From: Thiobacter sp964445085
Lineage (GTDB): Bacteria > Pseudomonadota > Gammaproteobacteria > Burkholderiales > Thiobacteraceae
Direction: 5' to 3'
Length of the DNA stretch: 12,541 nucleotides
Assembly (NCBI GenBank): GCA_964445085.1
Contig: CAYUJV010000090.1
Span: 1-12,541, forward strand
A program made the position numbers and the translations under genes. Shown here piece by piece: positions 6,701-12,541 of this stretch (position 1 is the first letter of the stretch; every line of letters begins with the position of its first letter). Under the pieces are notes generated by a model. That model ran no database searches. It had not been told where the DNA came from and saw only the letters and a program-made list of their open reading frames with translations.

Positions 6701-7174
6701 ATGATCCTTTCGCGCACCAGCCAATATGCCATCCAGGCGTTGATCTTCATCGCGACCCAGCCCAAGGGTCAGCCGGTCCTCAACCGCGAGATCGCCAGCC
6801 ATCTCAACGTGCCTCCGGCCTACTTGGCGAAGATCATGCAGGGCCTGTGCAAGGGCAACCTGCTGTATTCCTTCCGCGGCCGCCTCGGCGGCTTCTGCCT
6901 GCGGGAAGGGGCGGAGAAGACCGACCTGCTGCAGGTCCTGGCCCTGACCGAGGGGCCGGGCTTCGCCCAGGACTGCGTGCTCGGCCTCAAGGTCTGTTCG
7001 GATGCCACCGCCTGCCCCATGCACGCGAAATGGCAGCCCATCAAGAAGAAGCTCGTCGCGCTCCTGAAGGAACAGACCCTGGAGAAGCTGGCCAAGGCGG
7101 TGCAGACCGGGAAATACCGGCTCGCCGACCTGCCGTCTTCGATGCTTTCCGGCCACCGCCTCGAAGCCGTCTGA
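6701..7174 (+). CDS. Rrf2 family transcriptional regulator with three-cysteine cluster motif
   Basis: A 157-aa Rrf2-type winged-helix protein starting MILSRTSQYAIQALIFIA, with the family's helix-turn-helix region at about 28-50 (REIASHLNVPPAYLAKIMQ) and wing at 54-68 (LLYSFRGRLGGFCL). Three cysteines, C92, C99 and C105 (C-X6-C-X5-C), lie where IscR and NsrR bind an Fe-S cluster, followed by PMHAKWQPIKKKL, common in this branch. Cluster binding and hence sensing of NO, oxygen, redox or Fe-S status is inferred. The family includes IscR, NsrR and others, and I cannot assign a subtype. It stands alone between ctaB and the lipid transporter operon; a role in oxidase control is attractive but not shown. 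C50 and C66 are additional cysteines outside the motif. Confidence 0.93.
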   Translation: MILSRTSQYAIQALIFIATQPKGQPVLNREIASHLNVPPAYLAKIMQGLCKGNLLYSFRGRLGGFCLREGAEKTDLLQVLALTEGPGFAQDCVLGLKVCSDATACPMHAKWQPIKKKLVALLKEQTLEKLAKAVQTGKYRLADLPSSMLSGHRLEAV

Positions 7175-7191
7175 GCCCAGGTTGACGCGGC

Positions 7192-7215
7192 GGTCGCCGC
7201 GGCGGGCGGGCGACC
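7192..7215. repeat. GC-rich stem-loop upstream of the permease gene
   Basis: GGTCGCC at 7192-7198 pairs with GGCGACC at 7209-7215 across a 10-base GC-only loop. It fills the gap between the Rrf2 stop and the next gene and abuts a TATACT element. No U-tract follows, so it is not a standard intrinsic terminator. It could end Rrf2 transcription weakly or act as a regulatory site over the promoter. Confidence 0.4.
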
Positions 7216-7221
7216 TATACT
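7216..7221 (+). promoter_or_regulatory. Possible -10 element of the lipid transporter operon
   Basis: TATACT matches the sigma70 -10 consensus at five of six positions and lies nine bases before the ATG at 7231. No -35 hexamer sits at normal spacing; the only TTGACG, at 7182-7187, is 28 bases away. If this -10 is used, the transcript would start about three bases before the ATG and be nearly leaderless. Confidence 0.35.
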
Positions 7222-7230
7222 CGGAACGTC

Positions 7231-8382
7231 ATGCCCATCGGCCCATCCTCTCCCGCAGTGAACGGCGCACCTGCCGCCCTCAGCGTCCAGGGCGAACGCC
7301 TGGCCTGCAGCGGCGCCTGGACGGTGCACGGGACGGCGGGGATGGGCGCGCGCCTGGCGCGGCTGGCGCCGACCGGCGCGCCGCGCATCGTGCTCGACTG
7401 CGCCGGGATCGACGCGTTCGATACCGCCGGGGCCTGGCTGTTGGTGGATCTGGTGCGCCGGCGTGCGGCCGCGGGCCAGGCGGTGGTGATCGAGAACCTG
7501 CGTCCGGAATACCAGGTGCTGCTGAAACTGGTCGAGGCGCGCGCGCCCCAGGCCCCGCCGCCCGCACCGCCGCCGCCCTTCGGCCCCATCGCCCAGCTTG
7601 GCTTCCAGGTCTGGCAGCGCGTGGACGAAGCGCGCGGCATGCTCGCTTTCCTCGGCGCGAGCACGCTGGCCTTCCTGCGGCGGCTGCGCCAGCCGCGCCA
7701 CTGGCGGCTGCGGCTGGTGCTGCACAACATCCAGCATGCGGGGCTCGACGCCCTGCCCATCGTCGGCCTGCTGTCCTTCCTGATCGGCGTGGTCATCGCC
7801 TATCAGGCGGCGACGCAGCTGGTGCGCTACGGCGCCAACATCTTCATCGTCGATCTGATCGGCCACTCCATCCTGCGCGAACTGGGTCCGATGATGGTGG
7901 CCGTGATCGTGGCCGGCCGCTCCGGCTCGGCCTACGCGGCGCAGATCGGCACCATGAAGGTGTCGGAGGAGATCGACGCCCTGCGCACCATGGGCGTGTC
8001 GCCGTTCGAGGTGCTGGTGCTGCCGAAGATGATCGCGCTGGTGATCGTGCTGCCGCTGCTCACCTTCTATGCCGACGTGGTGGGTGTGCTCGGCGGCTTC
8101 CTCGTCGCCAACCTGCAGCTCGAGGTGGACAGCTATTCTTTCCTGGACCGCTTCGACGACACGATCCGCGCCTCCACCTTCCTGTTCGGCATCGGCAAGG
8201 CGCCGGTGTTTGCCCTGATCATCGCGCTGGTGGGCTGCTACCAGGGCTTCCGCGCCGAAGGCAGCGCCGACAGCGTCGGCCGGCATACCACGCTGTCGGT
8301 GGTGCAATCGGTGTTTCTGGTCATCGTCGCGGACGCGATTTTTTCCGTGCTGGCGAACGTCACCAGCCTGGGGTTCCGCTGA
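7231..8382 (+). CDS. MlaE-family lipid ABC transporter permease with N-terminal STAS domain
   Basis: A 383-aa inner-membrane permease of an MCE-type phospholipid transporter. Residues about 17-105 form a STAS domain (MlaB-like), with LDCAGIDAFDTAGAWLLVDL at 55-74. A proline-rich linker (RAPQAPPPAPPPPFGP, 104-119) joins it to a MlaE/YrbE permease domain. The permease carries the family hallmark LRELGPMMVAVIVAGRSGSA (215-234), then IGTMKVSEEIDALRTMGVSP. In E. coli the STAS protein MlaB is separate; the fusion here puts both in one chain, a known arrangement in other proteobacteria. The start at 7231 has little Shine-Dalgarno; an in-frame GTG at 7258 is an alternative that leaves both domains whole. 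The stop overlaps the next start (TGATG), so translation is coupled with the ATPase. Confidence 0.93.
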   Translation: MPIGPSSPAVNGAPAALSVQGERLACSGAWTVHGTAGMGARLARLAPTGAPRIVLDCAGIDAFDTAGAWLLVDLVRRRAAAGQAVVIENLRPEYQVLLKLVEARAPQAPPPAPPPPFGPIAQLGFQVWQRVDEARGMLAFLGASTLAFLRRLRQPRHWRLRLVLHNIQHAGLDALPIVGLLSFLIGVVIAYQAATQLVRYGANIFIVDLIGHSILRELGPMMVAVIVAGRSGSAYAAQIGTMKVSEEIDALRTMGVSPFEVLVLPKMIALVIVLPLLTFYADVVGVLGGFLVANLQLEVDSYSFLDRFDDTIRASTFLFGIGKAPVFALIIALVGCYQGFRAEGSADSVGRHTTLSVVQSVFLVIVADAIFSVLANVTSLGFR

Positions 8383-9197
8383 TGGCGAGCGATGCGGTGA
8401 TCTCGGTCCAAGGGCTGGTGACGCGCTTCGGCGACGCGGTGCTGCACGATGGCATCGACCTCGAGGTGGAGCGCGGCGAAGTGTTCGCGATCGCCGGCTC
8501 CAGCGGCTGCGGCAAGTCCACCCTGCTCAAGGAGATGGTGATGCTGGTCAAGCCTTGGGCGGGGAGCATCCGCGTGCTCGGCCAGGATCTTGCCGCGCTT
8601 GACGAGCGTGGCGCGCAGCGCCTGCGCCGGCGCTGGGGCGTGATGTTCCAGGGCGGCGCCCTGTTCTCCGCGCTGACCGTGCTCGAGAACGTGGAAATGC
8701 CGCTCCGGGAGCACACGCGCCTGGCGCCGGCGGAGCGCCGCGACCTGGCGCTGATCAAGATCGCCCTGGCGGGGCTGCCGCTCGAGGCGGCGCACAAGTA
8801 TCCGCGCGAACTGTCCGGCGGCCTGCACAAGCGGGCGGCGCTGGCGCGGGCGATCGCGCTGGATCCGGAACTCCTGTTCCTGGACGAGCCCTCGGCCGGC
8901 CTCGACCCGCTGGCCGCCAGCGGCCTGGACGAACTGGTGCTCGGCTTGAAGGAATCGCTGAAACTCACCATCATTATCGTCACCCACGATCTCGACCTGC
9001 TCTGGCGCGTCACCGACCGCGTCGCGATCCTGGGGGACCGGCGCGTGGTCGGCCTGGGCACGATGGGCGAGCTGGCGCACTCCCGGCACCCGCTGGTGCG
9101 GGACTATTTTCACGGGCCGCGCGGGCGCGCCGCCCGGCCGAGTGGCGCGGACAGCGCGAAAGAAGCGACATGGAATCCCGATTCAGCTACACCCTAG
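8382..9197 (+). CDS. MlaF-type ABC transporter ATP-binding protein
   Basis: Cytoplasmic ATPase (271 aa) that powers the MCE lipid transporter. All nucleotide-binding motifs are present: Walker A GSSGCGKST at 39-47, Q-loop glutamine Q90 in VMFQGGALF, ABC signature LSGGLHKR at 144-151, Walker B LLFLDEP at 164-170 with catalytic E169, D-loop SAGLDP and H-loop H202. The FQGGALFSALTVLENV stretch is typical of MlaF. The C-terminal 30 residues are polar and overlap the next gene by 28 bases; they are probably non-essential extension. The ATG shares one base with the permease stop, implying coupled synthesis. Substrate direction (import or export of lipid) cannot be told from sequence. Confidence 0.94.
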   Translation: MASDAVISVQGLVTRFGDAVLHDGIDLEVERGEVFAIAGSSGCGKSTLLKEMVMLVKPWAGSIRVLGQDLAALDERGAQRLRRRWGVMFQGGALFSALTVLENVEMPLREHTRLAPAERRDLALIKIALAGLPLEAAHKYPRELSGGLHKRAALARAIALDPELLFLDEPSAGLDPLAASGLDELVLGLKESLKLTIIIVTHDLDLLWRVTDRVAILGDRRVVGLGTMGELAHSRHPLVRDYFHGPRGRAARPSGADSAKEATWNPDSATP

Positions 9198-10075
9198 TGG
9201 GCATTTTCGTCCTGGCGCTCGGCGCGGCGCTGGTGGGTGTCGCGTTCTGGCTCTACGCGGGCGGGGAGTACCCGCGCCAGTACAACCGCTACCAGGCCTA
9301 TTTCGACGAATCGGTGGCGGGGCTCAACCAGAACGCGCCGGTCCGCTACCGCGGCGTCAGCGTCGGGCGCGTGGCCGAGATCGGGCTCGCGCCGGACCGC
9401 TCCGGACGGGTGCGGCTGCTGCTGGACTTGGAGCAGGCGACGCCGGTGAAGCAAGACACCGTGGCCACGCTGCGCATGCAGGGCCTCACCGGCCTGGCGC
9501 AAGTGGAGTTGTCCGGGGGTTCCCCGGATTCGCCGCCGCTGACGGCGCGGCCGCCGGAAAAGTATCCGGTGATTCAGACCCGTCCCTCGCTCATGACCCG
9601 TCTCGACACGGCCGTGACCAGTGTGCTCAACAACCTGAACAAGACCGCGGAAAACGTCAACGCGCTCACCGACGCCGAAATGCGCGCCAGCCTCAAGCGC
9701 ACGCTCGCCAACGTGGAAGCGACCACGCGCGTGCTGGCGCAGCAGATGCCGGTGCTGGAGGCGACGCTGAAGAGCACCGCCGCGGCCAGCGCCGAGGTCG
9801 GGAAGCTCGCCCAGCGTCTGGGGCAGACCGCCGGCGCCGTGGAGACCATGGCCAACGACATCGCCAAGACCAGCGGCGCGACGCGGCGGGTGCTGGAGGA
9901 CGCGCGCAGCGGCTTCAGCCAGTTCGGCAGCCAGACGCTGCCGGAGGTGAACGCCCTCCTGACGGAAATGCGCGACCTCTCGGCCAGCCTCCGGCGCGTC
10001 AGCCACGAGCTGGAACAGAATCCCAGCAGCCTGGTGTTCGGGCGCCCACCCGCCAAGCCAGGGCCCGGCGAGTGA
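9170..10075 (+). CDS. MlaD-type MCE domain protein
   Basis: Periplasmic substrate-binding component (301 aa) of the lipid transporter, anchored by one N-terminal membrane helix (about 7-29). The MCE domain spans roughly 39-119 and shows the family block YFDESVAGLNQNAPVRYRGV and VGRVAEIGL. After it comes a long, alanine-rich, helical region (about 140-285) with few prolines, predicted to form coiled coil, as in MCE proteins that span part of the periplasm. The C-terminus carries SHELEQNPSSLVFGRPP, a short block I recognise from this MCE subgroup that pairs with PqiC-like lipoproteins. The start ATG lies within the ATPase gene, with a purine-rich AAAGAAG upstream. A single MCE domain distinguishes it from the multi-domain PqiB/LetB tubes. 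Confidence 0.93.
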   Translation: MESRFSYTLVGIFVLALGAALVGVAFWLYAGGEYPRQYNRYQAYFDESVAGLNQNAPVRYRGVSVGRVAEIGLAPDRSGRVRLLLDLEQATPVKQDTVATLRMQGLTGLAQVELSGGSPDSPPLTARPPEKYPVIQTRPSLMTRLDTAVTSVLNNLNKTAENVNALTDAEMRASLKRTLANVEATTRVLAQQMPVLEATLKSTAAASAEVGKLAQRLGQTAGAVETMANDIAKTSGATRRVLEDARSGFSQFGSQTLPEVNALLTEMRDLSASLRRVSHELEQNPSSLVFGRPPAKPGPGE

Positions 10076-10081
10076 TGCGGC

Positions 10082-10087
10082 GAGGAG
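10082..10087 (+). promoter_or_regulatory. Ribosome binding site that decides the lipoprotein start
   Basis: GAGGAG lies five bases before the ATG at 10093. An in-frame ATG at 10075 overlaps the MCE gene stop but has no such site and would add six residues in front of the lipoprotein signal peptide. The later start is therefore preferred. Confidence 0.75.
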
Positions 10088-10092
10088 CAGCC

Positions 10093-10704
10093 ATGAGAAA
10101 AACCATCCTGCTCGGCTGCGTGCTGGGCGTGCTGCTGGCCGGCTGCGCCGCCCCCCAGGGGCGGTCCGGCGGCCCCGAGACGGTGTTCACCCTGGACGCG
10201 GCATTTCCGCCCAGGCCCGCCGCCCGCACCGGGCCGGCCATCCTGGTGGCGCTGCCGCGCGCCCACGCCGGCTTCGACAGCGAGCGCATGGCCTACATGC
10301 GCCACCCGGATGAGATCGAGTACTACCTGCGCCACCGCTGGCTCGACACCCCGGCGCGCATGCTTGCGCCGCTGCTGGTGCAGGCCCTGGAGTCCACCGG
10401 GGCGTTCATGGCGGTGGTGCCGGCGCCCACGGTGGCGCGGGCGGGGTGGCGGCTGGAAACCGAAGTCGTGCGGCTGCAGCAGTCCTTCCTCGCGCAGCCG
10501 AGCCGCGTCGAGTTCGTGCTCCGGGCGCAGTTGATCAACGCCGCCACCCAGCAGGCCGTCGCCAGCCAGACCTTCAGCGCGACCGTGCCCGCCGCGAGCG
10601 AGGATGCCCGGGGCGGCGCGGCGGCGGCCAACGCGGCGGTGCGCCAGGTGCTGCCGCAACTCGCGGCGTGGTGTGCTGATCGCGTGGCGGTTGCGACTCC
10701 GTAG
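10093..10704 (+). CDS. ABC transport auxiliary lipoprotein (PqiC-like)
   Basis: A 203-aa outer-membrane lipoprotein. The signal peptide MRKTILLGCVLGVLLAGC ends in a clear lipobox (LLAGC, with lipidated C18). The mature part contains the family pattern of PqiC/ABC-type auxiliary lipoproteins, including ERMAYMRHPDEIEYYLRHRW followed by LDTPARMLAPLLVQALESTG, and a C-terminal helix rich in alanine. In Pqi systems the partner forms an outer-membrane ring that docks the MCE protein; the same task is inferred here, completing an envelope-spanning lipid path. The stop codon TAG at 10702-10704 is the first three bases of a palindromic element, so the last residue or residues may have changed when that element arrived; family length is otherwise normal. 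Confidence 0.88.
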   Translation: MRKTILLGCVLGVLLAGCAAPQGRSGGPETVFTLDAAFPPRPAARTGPAILVALPRAHAGFDSERMAYMRHPDEIEYYLRHRWLDTPARMLAPLLVQALESTGAFMAVVPAPTVARAGWRLETEVVRLQQSFLAQPSRVEFVLRAQLINAATQQAVASQTFSATVPAASEDARGGAAAANAAVRQVLPQLAAWCADRVAVATP

Positions 10705-10829
10705 GGAAGCTCTGCCAAACTACTGCGCAGCCCGTCTGCCCGCCTGCGATGCTCGCTGTACTTCCTTGTACAGGTGCGCTTCTCGGCGGCCAGCCGGGCT
10801 TGCTCGCGACCTTTAGCAGACCTTCCCTA
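10702..10829. mobile_element. MITE-like palindromic element with terminal inverted repeats
   Basis: A 128-bp unit bounded by TAGGGAAGCTCTGC (10702-10715) and GCAGACCTTCCCTA (10816-10829), which match as inverted repeats at 13 of 14 positions. Inner arms also pair: GCCCGTCTGCCCGCC on the left against the complement of GGCGGCCAGCCGGGC on the right, 13 of 15. A perfect apex stem, CTGTAC-TTCCTT-GTACAG, lies near the centre. The whole therefore folds as one long imperfect hairpin. It encodes no protein. A TA dinucleotide at each outer edge could be the target duplication used by IS630/Tc1-mariner transposases, although these bases are also part of the repeat. The structure fits a non-autonomous miniature transposon or a dispersed palindromic repeat; copy number cannot be seen from one window. 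The hairpin may also act as a transcription end for the lipid transporter operon. Confidence 0.65.
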
Positions 10830-10863
10830 ACCTCCCGAATTTTCCGCAACGCTTATTCCCCTA

Positions 10864-10892
10864 GTGACAAGGGCGGCCGGAATCGGGATAAT
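10864..10892 (+). promoter_or_regulatory. Sigma70-like promoter for the SCO gene
   Basis: GTGACA at 10864-10869 and GATAAT at 10887-10892, separated by exactly 17 bases, each match the consensus hexamers at five of six positions. Transcription would begin near 10899, giving a leader of about 34 bases before the ATG at 10933. It lies directly after the palindromic element, so the SCO gene probably starts its own transcript. Confidence 0.65.
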
Positions 10893-10932
10893 TTCGTCCT
10901 ATTTTTCCCGCATCGTCGAGTCGGATGTGCTC

Positions 10933-11529
10933 ATGCCTGCGCCGCGCAAACTCCTGCTGCTCCTGCTGCCTGTGTTGCTGGCCCTGCTGGCCGGTTGCGG
11001 CCCGCAACGGCCGGAATTCAAGGGCACGGACGTTACCGGCGTGGACTGGGGGCGCGATTTTCACCTCACCGACCACACGGGCAAGCCGCGCAGCCTGACG
11101 GATTTTCGCGGCAAGGTGGTGGTGCTGTTCTTCGGCTATACCCACTGTCCGGACGTGTGTCCGACGACCCTGTCCGAGATGGGCGCGGTGATGAAGCGTC
11201 TGGGCAAGGATGCGGAGCGGGTGCAGGTGCTGTTCGCCACCCTCGACCCGGCGCGCGACACGCCGGCCCTGCTGGCGCAATACGTGCCGCAGTTCAACCC
11301 GGCCTTCCTCGGCCTGTACGGAGACGAGGCCGCGACCCGGCAGACGGCACAGGAATTCAAGGTGTTCTACCAAAAGCAGGACACCGGCTCCAAAGGCGGC
11401 TATACCTTAGATCACTCCGCCAACACCTACGTGTTCGACCCGGCCGGGCACTTGCGCCTGCTCTTTGGCTTTGGCACGGGCGTCGATCCAATCGTCCACG
11501 ATATCAAGGAGTTGCTTGCGGGTCGCTGA
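10933..11529 (+). CDS. SCO1/SenC family copper chaperone, lipid-anchored
   Basis: A 198-aa periplasmic copper chaperone of the SCO1/SenC/PrrC family, which loads or reduces the copper site of cytochrome oxidases. The N-terminus MPAPRKLLLLLLPVLLALLAGC is a lipoprotein signal with lipidated C22, in place of the membrane helix seen in many SCO proteins. The thioredoxin-like domain carries the copper motif in YTHCPDVCPTTL (C72, C76) and the ligand histidine H161 in LDHSANTYVFDPAG, all at canonical spacing. In P. aeruginosa a senC gene follows ctaB directly; here a SCO gene lies about 4.3 kb away, beside the cbb3 oxidase gene, and could serve either oxidase. ATG 10933 is preferred; an in-frame GTG at 10927 adds two residues only. 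Confidence 0.95.
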   Translation: MPAPRKLLLLLLPVLLALLAGCGPQRPEFKGTDVTGVDWGRDFHLTDHTGKPRSLTDFRGKVVVLFFGYTHCPDVCPTTLSEMGAVMKRLGKDAERVQVLFATLDPARDTPALLAQYVPQFNPAFLGLYGDEAATRQTAQEFKVFYQKQDTGSKGGYTLDHSANTYVFDPAGHLRLLFGFGTGVDPIVHDIKELLAGR

Positions 11530-11560
11530 CGCCGGACCCCGTTTCGCAGCACGGACTGGC

Positions 11561-11590
11561 TTGCGAAGACAAAGCATTTAAGCATATAGT
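11561..11590 (+). promoter_or_regulatory. Candidate promoter for ccoN
   Basis: TTGCGA at 11561-11566 and TATAGT at 11585-11590 are separated by 18 bases and lie in the most AT-rich patch of the window (about 11571-11600). This would give a leader of about 55 bases before ccoN. No FNR/ANR-type TTGAT-N4-ATCAA site is visible in 11530-11652, although cbb3 operons often carry one. Confidence 0.45.
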
Positions 11591-11640
11591 TATACGTTTA
11601 CTTTCACTGGCTTGGGCAGGCTTTTGGCTTTTGGGAATCT

Positions 11641-11646
11641 AGGAGA
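11641..11646 (+). promoter_or_regulatory. Ribosome binding site of ccoN
   Basis: AGGAGA ends six bases before the ATG at 11653. It is the only good Shine-Dalgarno in this space and fixes the ccoN start. Confidence 0.8.
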
Positions 11647-11652
11647 AAAACG

Positions 11653-12541
11653 ATGGCGGTCACTGTGACAGACAAGGAGCAGTACAACTTTGACATCGTC
11701 CGCGCATTTGCGGTGATGTCTCTGGTGTGGGCGGTGGTGGGCATGCTGGCGGGCGTATATGTCGCCTCCGAGCTGGCCTGGCCCTTCCTCAACTTCGATA
11801 TCCCGTATATCACCTTCGGCCGCCTGCGCCCGGTGCATACCAGCGGCGTGATCTTCGGCTTCGGTGGTTCCGCCCTGTTCGCCACCTCCTACTATGTCGT
11901 GCAGCGCACCTGCCAGACCCGCCTGTTCTCGGACGCGCTCGCCAAGTTCACCTTCTGGGGCTGGCAGGCGATCATCGTTCTGGCCGCCATCAGCTACATG
12001 CTGGGCTACTCCCAGGGCCGCGAGTACGCGGAAATGGAATGGCCGATCGACATCCTGATCGAGATCGTGTGGATCGCCTACGGCACGGTGTTCATCGGCA
12101 CCATCATGCGCCGCAAGCAGCCCCACATCTACGTGGCCAACTGGTTCTACCTGGCCTTCATCCTGGTGACCGCCATCCTGCACACCTTCAACAACCTGGC
12201 GGTGCCGGTCAACCTGTTCTCCATGAAGTCCTACAGCCTGTTCGCCGGCGCGCAGGACGCGATGACCCAGTGGTGGTACGGCCATAACGCGGTGGGCTTC
12301 TTCCTGACCGCGGCCTTCCTCGGCATGATGTATTACTTCGTGCCCAAGCAGGCCGGCCGCCCGATCTACTCCTACCGCCTGTCCATCGTCCACTTCTGGG
12401 CGCTGTCCTTCCTGTACATGTGGGTCGGCACCCACCATCTGCACTGGACCGCGATCCCGGACTGGACCTCCACCCTGGCGGCGACTTTCTCCATCATGCT
12501 GCTGCTGCCGTCCTGGGGCGGCATGATCAACGGCATCATGA
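11653..12541 (+). CDS. ccoN: cbb3-type cytochrome c oxidase subunit I (3'-truncated by window edge)
   Basis: Catalytic subunit of the high-affinity cbb3 oxidase. The open frame runs from ATG 11653 off the window end; 296 residues are visible of about 475. Identity is shown by RPVHTSGVIFGFGG with the low-spin heme ligand H62, GHNAVGFFLT with CuB ligand H211, Y255 in FLYMWVGTHHLHW at the cbb3-specific place of the crosslinked tyrosine, and the CuB pair H261 and H262. In aa3 enzymes this tyrosine instead sits in HPEVY, as in the ctaD gene at the other end of the window, so both types are clearly distinguished here. ccoO, ccoQ and ccoP would be expected downstream. The gene lies 123 bases after the SCO gene. 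Confidence 0.97.
   Translation, partial: MAVTVTDKEQYNFDIVRAFAVMSLVWAVVGMLAGVYVASELAWPFLNFDIPYITFGRLRPVHTSGVIFGFGGSALFATSYYVVQRTCQTRLFSDALAKFTFWGWQAIIVLAAISYMLGYSQGREYAEMEWPIDILIEIVWIAYGTVFIGTIMRRKQPHIYVANWFYLAFILVTAILHTFNNLAVPVNLFSMKSYSLFAGAQDAMTQWWYGHNAVGFFLTAAFLGMMYYFVPKQAGRPIYSYRLSIVHFWALSFLYMWVGTHHLHWTAIPDWTSTLAATFSIMLLLPSWGGMINGIM

Noticed and set aside
7182..7221. TTGACG and TATACT as a complete sigma70 promoter
   Set aside because: The spacer is 28 bases, far longer than the usual 16-19. Only the -10 element was kept, at low confidence.
6820..8307. Long minus-strand open frame, 495 codons
   Set aside because: It is antisense to the Rrf2 gene and the permease gene, whose motifs are clear; the composition is that of a shadow frame.
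9142..10704. Single open frame that could read as a 520-residue fusion ending in the lipoprotein
   Set aside because: The part before 10075 is out of frame with the MCE protein and has shadow composition. The signal peptide, lipobox and ribosome site show that the real gene starts at 10093.
11543..11567. Inverted repeat TTCGCA/TGCGAA after the SCO gene as a terminator
   Set aside because: The stem is only 6 bp with a 13-base loop and no T run follows; its right arm overlaps the candidate -35 of ccoN, so it is probably chance.
11530..11652. FNR/ANR box upstream of ccoN
   Set aside because: I looked for TTGAT-N4-ATCAA and close variants and found none; oxygen control by this route is not supported by the sequence.
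1..12541. CRISPR array, tRNA or rRNA gene, defence cluster or transposase gene
   Set aside because: No regular short direct repeats, tRNA-like cloverleaf, rRNA segment, nuclease or transposase motif was seen; nearly all DNA is accounted for by housekeeping respiratory and transport genes.

Overview
The window is GC-rich, tightly packed, ordinary chromosomal DNA that links two terminal oxidase loci of a respiring proteobacterium. Gene order and protein features point to a gammaproteobacterium: the order ctaD, small peptide, ctaG, DUF2970, ctaE, reverse DUF2909, SURF1, SCO-like protein, ctaA, ctaB matches what I remember of the Pseudomonas aeruginosa aa3 oxidase cluster (PA0106 to PA0113). This placement is inference; the window has no rRNA or other taxonomic marker.

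Region 1 (1 to about 2933) is the 3' part of an aa3-type cytochrome c oxidase operon. It holds the C-terminal part of subunit I (ctaD), a 31-residue membrane peptide, the CuB-insertion chaperone ctaG (Cox11), a DUF2970 membrane protein and subunit III (ctaE). It ends at a strong intrinsic terminator.

Region 2 (about 2994 to 6621) is the assembly module. A short twin-membrane-helix gene (DUF2909) lies on the minus strand. It is divergent from SURF1, an SCO-like thioredoxin-fold membrane protein, heme A synthase (ctaA) and heme O synthase (ctaB). Together these make heme A, deliver copper and insert both cofactors into subunit I.

Region 3 (6663 to 7174) is a single Rrf2-family regulator with three cysteines suited to an Fe-S cluster, and an inverted repeat just upstream of its start.

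Region 4 (7231 to 10704) is a four-gene MCE-type lipid ABC transporter: a STAS-MlaE fused permease, a MlaF-type ATPase, a MlaD-type MCE protein and a PqiC-like auxiliary lipoprotein. The genes overlap or abut, so they are probably co-transcribed and made together.

Region 5 (10702 to 10829) is a 128-bp imperfect palindrome with 14-bp terminal inverted repeats bounded by TA. It looks like a non-autonomous MITE-type element, and its first three bases are the stop codon of the lipoprotein gene.

Region 6 (10830 to 12541) has a well-formed sigma70-like promoter, a lipid-anchored SCO1/SenC copper chaperone and the 5' part of ccoN, subunit I of a cbb3-type oxidase.

No stretch longer than 300 bases lacks a gene. 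I found no tRNA, rRNA, CRISPR array or transposase gene, and no clearly new multi-gene system. The most interesting items are the palindromic element, the Rrf2 gene with its upstream repeat, and the divergent SCO-like assembly protein.
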